A stretch of DNA of 11,624 nucleotides. Origin: CAZJQT01 sp964604415. Lineage in GTDB: Bacteria > Patescibacteriota > Saccharimonadia > Saccharimonadales > CAZJQT01. Both the position numbers and the translations under genes were made by a program. Below are positions 1-5,616 of this stretch, one piece after another (the stretch's first letter is position 1; each line of letters starts with the position of its first letter). The notes under the pieces were generated by a model, which searched no databases, was not told where the DNA came from, and saw nothing but the letters and a program-made list of their open reading frames with translations. The stretch lies in assembly GCA_964604415.1 (NCBI GenBank), contig CAZRYT010000017.1, positions 1-11,624 of the forward strand. The letters run 5' to 3'.

Positions 1-2
1 CT

Positions 3-1115
3 TGCAGTTACACGCCAGACAATAAAGGCCGTGGCGTCATGCGCCTGGGCCGGGTAAAGTTACCTTTCACAACTATTTCACCCAATCATCTGTATTTTGG
101 CGGTACCCAGTTTTATTGGGATACCTATTTTACGGTGCTTGGTTTAGTGGTTGCTGGACACGCTGACATAGCCAAAGCCATGGTCGATAACCTAGTTTTT
201 ATGTTTGATAAATTCGGCTTAGTGCCGGCACGAAACAGTTGGACCAGTCTTGGCCGTACCCAACCGCCATATCTCACCCAGATGGCCTTTGAGGTCTATG
301 ATCATGGTGGAGCCGACAAAGCTTGGTTAAGCAAAATTTTAGCCGTTGCCGAACGCGAATATAAAAACGTCTGGATGAAGAGCCAGCGTTTTGATCAACA
401 AACTAACCTGAGCCGCTACTCGCCGCGCTTTTGGAAAAGTCACTTAACCGTCTATGAATCCGGTTGGGATAAATCTAGCCGCTACACGTCGAAAAACTAT
501 AAAACTCTTGTACCAGTAGATCTCAATTGTCAGTTGTATCAGTACGAAGCTGACTTTGTGCGACTTGCCAAACTAACCGGTGATCAACCAGCTGCAGATA
601 AATGGCAAAAAGCTATGGAAATGCGTCAGGAACTTATCAATAAATATTTTTGGGACGCAAAAACCGGCTTTTATTATGACTACAATCCAAAAACTAAGCG
701 TCCAGAAAATCTCAAAACCCTAGCTGGTTTTTATCCGCTGTGGTGCGGGGCAGCTTCTAATGATCAAGCCAAGAAAGCCTTGGGCCATATAAAAAGCTTT
801 GAACACCAAGGTGGCTTGAGTAATACCGAGAAAATTGTTTGGAGCAAAAAACAGTGGGACCACCCAAATGGTTGGGCGCCCCAGCAATACATTGTTTTTA
901 AGGCTCTCAAGAACTACGGTTTTGACAAGCAAGCTAGTGAACTTGCCCGTAAATGGTTAGACCTTAACCAAAAAGTGTTTGAAGCCACCTGTACGCTTTG
1001 GGAAAAATACGATGTTGTTAAGGGCGACATTGGGTTAGCTGGAAGATATCCGACCCAACCAGGCTTTACCTGGACTAACGCGATCTTTCTACGTTTAGTT
1101 CATGAATTGTTGTAG
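3..1115 (+). CDS. Trehalase-like glycoside hydrolase (GH37-type), 5' partial
   Basis: The reading frame is open to the left edge, so the gene begins outside the window. The first internal ATG (39) lies inside the domain, and known trehalases are roughly 500 residues or more. Counting from that ATG (358 aa), family landmarks are FYWDTYF (25-31), ESGWDKSSR (140-148, with the Asp144 expected as catalytic acid), QWDHPNGWAP (272-281, matching trehalase signature 2), WEKYD (321-325, whose Glu322 I take as the likely base) and GFTWTN (342-347). The fold expected is an alpha/alpha toroid hydrolysing alpha,alpha-trehalose to glucose. Two sites diverge: signature 1 has lost its usual Arg and Glu, and the glycine-rich GGGGEY is GLAGRY (332-337), with Arg in place of Glu. 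The substrate may therefore differ. No signal peptide can be judged because the N-terminus is missing. The family call is fairly firm; the activity is inference. Confidence 0.82.
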   Translation, partial: CSYTPDNKGRGVMRLGRVKLPFTTISPNHLYFGGTQFYWDTYFTVLGLVVAGHADIAKAMVDNLVFMFDKFGLVPARNSWTSLGRTQPPYLTQMAFEVYDHGGADKAWLSKILAVAEREYKNVWMKSQRFDQQTNLSRYSPRFWKSHLTVYESGWDKSSRYTSKNYKTLVPVDLNCQLYQYEADFVRLAKLTGDQPAADKWQKAMEMRQELINKYFWDAKTGFYYDYNPKTKRPENLKTLAGFYPLWCGAASNDQAKKALGHIKSFEHQGGLSNTEKIVWSKKQWDHPNGWAPQQYIVFKALKNYGFDKQASELARKWLDLNQKVFEATCTLWEKYDVVKGDIGLAGRYPTQPGFTWTNAIFLRLVHELL

Positions 1116-1117
1116 AC

Positions 1118-1123
1118 TATAAC
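1118..1123 (+). promoter_or_regulatory. Candidate -10 element for alaS
   Basis: TATAAC (5 of 6 to consensus) ends 4 bases before the alaS ATG and just after the stop of the upstream gene. No Shine-Dalgarno precedes that ATG. A start site near +1 of the ATG would give a leaderless mRNA. No convincing -35 is seen. Proposed by analogy with the elements at 3404 and 4308. Confidence 0.4.
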
Positions 1124-1127
1124 AGAT

Positions 1128-3011
1128 ATGAACGCGCAAGAGATTCGGCAAGCTTATTTAGATTTTTTTGCTAAAAAGGGCCACAAGGTTATCCCAAGGG
1201 CTAGTTTGGTGCCAGATAATGACCCGACTACGCTATTTACCGGCTCTGGCATGCAACCGCTTATTCCGTATTTGTTGGGAGAGAAGCATCCAGCTGGCAA
1301 CCGATTGGTTGATAGCCAGACTAGCTTCCGGGCCCAAGATATAGAAGAAGTTGGCGATAACCGTCACACCACTTTCTTTGAAATGCTAGGCAACTGGTCC
1401 TTGGGTGATTACTTCAAACAGGAACAGATTAATTGGTTTTGGGAGTTTCTGACTGGCGTTATCATGCTCGATCCACAACGCATTTTTGTGTCTGTTTTCA
1501 GCGGTGATGAAGCCGCCGGCATTCCCAAAGACACTGAAAGCGCCAAAATCTGGCAGGAAATTTTTGATAAGGCCAATATTGAAGCCAAGCAGGTAGAGAT
1601 TGGTACCGAAGAAAACGGTTTTAAAAAGGGTGAGCAAGGTGGCCGGATTTTCTACTACGGCGATAAGAACTGGTGGTGCCGGGCTGGCAAAGCCAAAGAC
1701 ATGCCACCAGGCGAGCCGGGCGGACCAGACACTGAGATGTTCTATCTTTTCCCCTCGGTGCCGCACAACCCCGAGTATGGTGAACACTGTCATCCTAACT
1801 GTGACTGTGGTCGCTACATCGAACTTGGCAACTCTGTCTTCATGGAATATTTGAAGACCGAAAAGGGCTTTGAAAAACTGCCCAAACAAAACGTTGATTA
1901 CGGCGGTGGTTTAGAGCGCATTGCTGCAGCCGCTCTGGACGTACCAGATATTTTCAAGATTAGTGTCATGTGGCCAATTGTCGAAAAGCTAGAGGAACTC
2001 TCTGATAAAAAATACGATAGCCATACCGAAAGCATGCGTGTCATTGCCGATCATATGCGTGGCGCCACTTGGCTGGCAGTTGATGGTGTGGTGCCCAGTA
2101 ATAAAGCTCAAGGTTACGCCATGCGCCGACTAGTACGCCGCGCTATTCGTCATGCTTTTGAGCTTGGTGTCGAGCAAGATCTTAGTAAAAACATCGTGCC
2201 AATAGTTGTTGATATCTTTAAAGACGATTATCCGGAAATAACTGAAGCCAAAGACAAAATCATCGATGTGCTAATACGGGAGGAAAAAATCTTCCGCCAA
2301 ACCCTCCGCGCTGGCGTACGAGAGCTTGGAAAGTTGGGTAAAGATGGTTTGACCGGCGACGAAGTCTTCAAGCTTTATGATACCTATGGCTTCCCAGTGG
2401 AACTTAGCTTAGAGGAGGCCTATACCCAAGCCATTGATGTCGATAAAAATTGGCAAAAAGACTTTGACCGCTTGATGGAGGAACAAAAAAAACGCTCTCA
2501 AACCGCCAGCAAGGGAACATTCAAGGGTGGTCTAGGTGGTCATACACTCCAGCACAAGAAATACCACACAGCTACACACTTGATGTACCAAGCTCTGCGT
2601 GATGTGCTGGGTGATCACTTGGTTCAGCGCGGTAGCAATATCACCGAGGAGCGCCTGCGCTTTGACTTTAGCCATCCTGAAAAGGTCACGCCGGAGCAGA
2701 TCAAAAAAGTCGAAAACATAGTCAATGAACAGATCAAAAAAGACCTCAAAATAAGTTTTGAAGAGTACCCAACTAAGGTTGCGGTAGAGGAAAAAGGCGC
2801 CCTAGGTCAGTTCGGTGACCGTTACGGTGAGCGCGTTAAAGTCTACAAAATGATCGCTGATGGTGCTGACAAGCCATTTAGTTTTGAGATTTGCGGTGGT
2901 CCGCATGTTGACCATTCCCTACAACTAGCCGAAGGCGGCAAGACCTTCAAAATTATCAAAGAAGAAGCATCATCTGCGGGAATACGCAGAATTAAGGCGG
3001 TTTTGAAATGA
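1128..3011 (+). CDS. alaS: Alanine--tRNA ligase, reduced form lacking beta-barrel and C-Ala
   Basis: Charges tRNA-Ala with alanine in the cytoplasm and clears mischarged Ser/Gly through a cis editing domain. The class II catalytic core contains motif 2 (FRAQDIEEVGDNRH, 67-80, continuing to about 97) and motif 3 (DYGGGLERI, 257-265). The tRNA-recognition helices include RVIADHMR (304-311) and GYAMRRLVRRAIRH (329-342). The editing domain starts at the HTATH zinc motif (480-484) and ends with CGGPH (589-593), giving the usual two His plus Cys and His. The protein is 627 aa against about 875 in E. coli. The helical domain passes to HTATH through only about 20 residues (460-479), so the beta-barrel insert is missing, and nothing follows the editing domain, so the DHHA1/C-Ala region is absent. 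The catalytic-domain GPCGPC motif has lost both Cys (Gly198, Asp201), while a HCHPNCDC cluster lies at 220-227. The start at 1128 gives the canonical N-terminus. Its stop overlaps the cupin start. Identity is very secure. Confidence 0.97.
   Translation: MNAQEIRQAYLDFFAKKGHKVIPRASLVPDNDPTTLFTGSGMQPLIPYLLGEKHPAGNRLVDSQTSFRAQDIEEVGDNRHTTFFEMLGNWSLGDYFKQEQINWFWEFLTGVIMLDPQRIFVSVFSGDEAAGIPKDTESAKIWQEIFDKANIEAKQVEIGTEENGFKKGEQGGRIFYYGDKNWWCRAGKAKDMPPGEPGGPDTEMFYLFPSVPHNPEYGEHCHPNCDCGRYIELGNSVFMEYLKTEKGFEKLPKQNVDYGGGLERIAAAALDVPDIFKISVMWPIVEKLEELSDKKYDSHTESMRVIADHMRGATWLAVDGVVPSNKAQGYAMRRLVRRAIRHAFELGVEQDLSKNIVPIVVDIFKDDYPEITEAKDKIIDVLIREEKIFRQTLRAGVRELGKLGKDGLTGDEVFKLYDTYGFPVELSLEEAYTQAIDVDKNWQKDFDRLMEEQKKRSQTASKGTFKGGLGGHTLQHKKYHTATHLMYQALRDVLGDHLVQRGSNITEERLRFDFSHPEKVTPEQIKKVENIVNEQIKKDLKISFEEYPTKVAVEEKGALGQFGDRYGERVKVYKMIADGADKPFSFEICGGPHVDHSLQLAEGGKTFKIIKEEASSAGIRRIKAVLK
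2994..3000 (+). promoter_or_regulatory. Ribosome binding site of the cupin gene
   Basis: AAGGCGG, one mismatch from AAGGAGG, lies 7 bases before the ATG at 3008, inside the end of alaS. It supports this start and shows that genes internal to transcripts here use Shine-Dalgarno sites. Confidence 0.55.
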
Positions 3012-3394
3012 ACGTCAAAGCAGTAAAAGAAACATTAGAAAGGCAATACCCTGGAGTCAATATTAAAGAAACAACCGTTACCAACCGAGAGGTAACTGAA
3101 ATTGTTGGAGAAATCGACAGGAAGCTTGTTGATTCCGAGCGAGATGTTGCGGTAGTAGTAGCCGATCGTTCCGGTGAACATCAACATAAAATTATTACTG
3201 AAGAGTACGAAGTAATAAAAGGCAGCTTAAAGGTTTTTCGAAATGGTCAAGCAACTGATTTGCAGCCTGGACAGACCATAACAATTGAGCCAGGTACTTG
3301 GCATTCAGTCGAAGGCAACGAAACTTGGTTCTTTTGCTACTCGGTCCCCGACTGGTTCCCTGGCGATTTTTATCCACGCACAACTGAAACATAA
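3008..3394 (+). CDS. Small single-domain cupin protein
   Basis: A 128-aa protein whose C-terminal two thirds is a cupin_2 beta-barrel. Motif 1 is H58-Q-H60 with E65 and G72, fitting HxH(x)4E(x)6G. Motif 2 is EPGTWH (94-99) followed by N104. The metal ligands expected for a cupin (two His, Glu, then His99) are all present, so a divalent metal site is likely. The first 50 residues are charged, predicted helix/strand, and unrecognised. A cytoplasmic location is expected, since there is no signal or membrane segment. The ATG overlaps the alaS stop as ATGA, with a good ribosome binding site 7 bases upstream, so the two are probably cotranscribed and translationally coupled. Cupins range from sugar isomerases to dioxygenases and sensors; the sequence does not decide the substrate. 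Confidence 0.85.
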   Translation: MNVKAVKETLERQYPGVNIKETTVTNREVTEIVGEIDRKLVDSERDVAVVVADRSGEHQHKIITEEYEVIKGSLKVFRNGQATDLQPGQTITIEPGTWHSVEGNETWFFCYSVPDWFPGDFYPRTTET

Positions 3395-3403
3395 AAGCTG
3401 TAC

Positions 3404-3409
3404 TACAAT
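3404..3409 (+). promoter_or_regulatory. Candidate -10 element before the 195-aa gene
   Basis: TACAAT lies 6 bases before the ATG at 3416, in the 21-base gap after the cupin stop. The usual spacing puts the transcript start on or next to the ATG, giving a leaderless message. There is no Shine-Dalgarno before this ATG and no clear -35. The same hexamer occurs at 4308 and 8804. Confidence 0.5.
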
Positions 3410-3415
3410 AAGCTC

Positions 3416-4003
3416 ATGGGAGATGTCATCCGCCCGCCACAGTTCAACCAAATTGCACAGGCCGAATTAGGTTCAGTACAACGCGGTGTAGATCCGGCAG
3501 AGAGGGAGCTGGCAGTCAAGAATCTTTGGGAGATCATAACTAATATCAACGCTCGAAACCTACCTTTCCTTGAGGAAAAACTCAAGCCCCACTACAAGCT
3601 TCTGACTCTACTCTATCTACCAATTGAGCCAGTGCCTTTCACGGCTTTCCCTCATCGCATGGGCAATCTATCCAACCTGTTTCGTATTGAAGACCAAGAA
3701 GGATCAAGATCAAATTTTGCGGTGCCTAATATGCAGCGTTTGCCACGTGGTTATTATATGGTGGAAAGAACAGGCCCGAGGCAGCCCGATGGAGACGTAG
3801 CAGTAGCGGTGCGGTTTGATTGTGGACTCGACGGCAGTCCTGACGAATTTAATAATGCTGATGCTTACGCTCATCCGGCATTAATCTCCCAACTAGGCTA
3901 CGTCAAAGACGGATCACTTATGACAGGCTCAGAGATAGAAACACTTCGTGCTGCCTGGTATGAAGATAACCACTTACGCTTAGTCCCAGAAAAAGACGAA
4001 TAG
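3416..4003 (+). CDS. Conserved-looking hypothetical protein, 195 aa
   Basis: I do not recognise this protein. It is soluble and mildly acidic, with no signal peptide, membrane segment or repeats, and a single Cys (136). An N-terminal part (about 1-60) is helical, rich in Ala, Glu and Leu. A middle part (65-120) is rich in Pro and aromatics, with a PFTAFPHRMGNLSNLF stretch. It is followed by a strand-like DVAVAVRFDCGLDG segment (127-140), and the protein ends in a charged tail. The start at 3416 is chosen because a TACAAT hexamer sits 6 bases upstream and no earlier in-frame start is better placed. Codon use resembles the flanking genes and the frame is long and uninterrupted, so it is very probably coding. 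It follows the cupin gene but appears to have its own promoter, and its stop faces the stop of the minus-strand gene 9 bases away. No function is proposed. Confidence 0.72.
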   Translation: MGDVIRPPQFNQIAQAELGSVQRGVDPAERELAVKNLWEIITNINARNLPFLEEKLKPHYKLLTLLYLPIEPVPFTAFPHRMGNLSNLFRIEDQEGSRSNFAVPNMQRLPRGYYMVERTGPRQPDGDVAVAVRFDCGLDGSPDEFNNADAYAHPALISQLGYVKDGSLMTGSEIETLRAAWYEDNHLRLVPEKDE

Positions 4004-4012
4004 GATCTAGCT

Positions 4013-4195
4013 CTAGTAATCCATTGGATGTTCAGATTTTGCGACAAACTCTTCTAATGTAGATACTTCAGCTTTATTTAACCCGATTGCATGACTATTC
4101 TCTAAGGCTTTCGCGACTCCTTTGATCAAAATATCGTGATCTTCAACTGAGATAGATAATTCTCTTTGATTTACTGGTACCATTGCCCATTCCAT
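4013..4195 (-). CDS. Small minus-strand protein of unknown function, 60 aa
   Basis: A short acidic, soluble protein beginning MEWAMVPVNQ and ending HPMDY, the only minus-strand gene I support here. The key evidence is a strong ribosome binding site, GAGGAG (minus strand, 4208 to 4203), exactly 7 bases before the ATG at 4195. An in-frame GTG three bases earlier (4198) is possible but less well spaced. The middle (residues about 16-50) looks amphipathic and helical; there is no membrane segment or Cys. It is convergent with the 195-aa gene and divergent from the FtsA-like operon, with 128 bp between the two divergent starts. Its base composition is AT-richer than its neighbours. No family is recognised; it could be a regulator or part of a local accessory insertion. 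Confidence 0.6.
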   Translation of the reverse strand: MEWAMVPVNQRELSISVEDHDILIKGVAKALENSHAIGLNKAEVSTLEEFVAKSEHPMDY

Positions 4196-4202
4196 CACAC
4201 AT

Positions 4203-4208
4203 CTCCTC
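4203..4208 (-). promoter_or_regulatory. Strong Shine-Dalgarno of the minus-strand gene
   Basis: GAGGAG on the minus strand, 7 bases upstream of the ATG at 4195. It is the best ribosome binding site in the window and the main reason to accept the short gene and choose its ATG over the adjacent GTG. Confidence 0.65.
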
Positions 4209-4304
4209 TAATAACGATTAGTATTGAGTTTTGATATCTATTTTGCAAGCAGCAGCATTTTGATTAAAGCAATCTGTTGCTTTTCCTAGCGCTACCTCTC
4301 CTTA

Positions 4305-4313
4305 TGCTACAAT
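4305..4313 (+). promoter_or_regulatory. Extended -10 promoter of the FtsA-like/ruvX/mltG operon
   Basis: TGCTACAAT is an extended -10 (TG, one base, TACAAT) ending 10 bases before the ATG at 4324. It is identical in all nine bases to the element at 8801-8809. The expected transcript start is about 4 bases before the ATG, so the leader is nearly absent, and no Shine-Dalgarno is seen. The -35 region is poor, as is common with extended -10 promoters. Confidence 0.6.
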
Positions 4314-4323
4314 AATCGCGGTA

Positions 4324-5616
4324 ATGCTAGACAAACTAAAGAGTCTCAAAAAGTCTGCATTAGCTCTCCGCACTAAGGGTGGGGGGGCTATTGAATATTT
4401 AGTTGCGCTTGATATTGGTACTGAATTTGTTAAAGCTCTGGTAGCCAAAATTAACGGTGATGAGCTAGAAATCATCGGTGTTGGCCGTCAGCACCAGGAA
4501 TTTAATGACATGCAAGCTGGTGCCATTGCCGATATAGCCGCTGTTGTGCGTAATTGCGACGCCGCTCTGAGCCAAGCCGAACAAGAAGCCGGCGTAAGCG
4601 TGCGTACAGCCATAATCGGCATTGCCGGCGAACTGGTTAAGGGCACAACTACGACTGTACGTTGCCGCCGCAAAGATCCTAAAAAACAGCTGGACCTAGA
4701 AGAGGTCGAGCATATCATTGGCCTGGTTCAAGAACGCGCCCAAACCAGGGCCAAAGAGCAACTGGCTTGGGAGTTGGGTGGCAAAGAAGTTGAGATTCGG
4801 CTGGTTAACAGTGCCTTGGTACGCATAGACATTGATGGTTACCAGGTGACTAACCCGGTTGGTTTCCAGGGTAAAGACGTTGAAGTTCAGCTGTACACGG
4901 CCTTTGCGCCAATGATCCATATTGGCGCCCTAGAGCGCACTGCCACAGAACTAGATCTAGATTTATTAGCAGTGGCAGCTGAGCCATTTGCGGTGGCTAG
5001 AGCCATCATAGGTAACGACCCTAATGCCACTACTAGCGCCATTCTGATGGACGTCGGTGGAGGCACAACTGATATAGCTGTAGTAAATGAGGGTGGCGTG
5101 CAGGGTACTAAAATGTTCGGTATCGGTGGGCGGGCTTACACCCGGTCAGTCGAGCGTGAACTAGGGATTAGCTTTAACCGAGCCGAAGAACTCAAACTAG
5201 CCCTAAGTAACGGCCGTTTGCCAGCCAGCAAGGTGCCTATTGTTAAAGCACCATTAGAAAAAACTTTGGATGTTTGGACCAGTGGGGTTGAGCTAGCACT
5301 CGGTGAATTCCAAAATGTCGATCACCTTCCATATCAAGTTTGGCTTTGTGGCGGCGGCTCTAGCCTGGACCTATTAATGGACCGCATGAGCCAGTCCAGG
5401 TGGTACGCCGACCTGCCATTTACCAAGAAACCAGTCGTCAAACACATAGCTCCCGAAGAAGTAGTTGATATAATTGATCAAACCGGCCACGTAAAAGACC
5501 ACACTTTCATAACTGCCATGGGCTTACTGCGTGTCGGTTTGGACACGGTTCAAACCCAAGACGGCTCAAAGCCAGGTTCAGTCCGTGAACGGATAGACAG
5601 GATGTTAAGAATATGA
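4324..5616 (+). CDS. FtsA-like actin-fold ATPase
   Basis: A 430-aa member of the actin/Hsp70/FtsA ATPase superfamily, close in layout to FtsA and PilM. Phosphate 1 is ALDIGTEFVKALV (28-40). An FtsA-type 1C/SHS2-like insertion covers about 75-200, including AGVSVRTAIIGIAG (89-102). Phosphate 2 is MDVGGGTTDIAVV (242-254), and the adenosine motif is CGGGSSLDLL (342-351). The last 12 residues (SVRERIDRMLRI) can form an amphipathic helix like the FtsA membrane-targeting tail, and residues 1-16 form a second basic amphipathic stretch. FtsA tethers FtsZ to the membrane; PilM recruits PilN in type IV pilus assembly. The direct neighbour is a single-pass membrane protein whose start overlaps this stop (ATGA), which suggests a cytosolic ATPase with a membrane partner. 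No ftsZ or pil genes are in the window, so I do not assign the division gene symbol. A run of seven G at 4381-4387 lies in codons 20-22. Confidence 0.85.
   Translation: MLDKLKSLKKSALALRTKGGGAIEYLVALDIGTEFVKALVAKINGDELEIIGVGRQHQEFNDMQAGAIADIAAVVRNCDAALSQAEQEAGVSVRTAIIGIAGELVKGTTTTVRCRRKDPKKQLDLEEVEHIIGLVQERAQTRAKEQLAWELGGKEVEIRLVNSALVRIDIDGYQVTNPVGFQGKDVEVQLYTAFAPMIHIGALERTATELDLDLLAVAAEPFAVARAIIGNDPNATTSAILMDVGGGTTDIAVVNEGGVQGTKMFGIGGRAYTRSVERELGISFNRAEELKLALSNGRLPASKVPIVKAPLEKTLDVWTSGVELALGEFQNVDHLPYQVWLCGGGSSLDLLMDRMSQSRWYADLPFTKKPVVKHIAPEEVVDIIDQTGHVKDHTFITAMGLLRVGLDTVQTQDGSKPGSVRERIDRMLRI

Noticed and set aside
39..41. ATG as the true start of the trehalase-like gene
   Set aside because: The frame is open upstream to the window edge and the ATG lies within the expected domain, leaving only 358 of roughly 500 residues.
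2485..2492. A8 run in alaS as a frameshift site
   Set aside because: The frame is intact and the editing domain follows in frame; short A runs are common in Lys codons.
4324..5616. Firm assignment as division protein FtsA
   Set aside because: The fold and the C-terminal helix fit, but the 1C region differs from classical FtsA, no ftsZ is nearby and the partner gene is not a known divisome gene.
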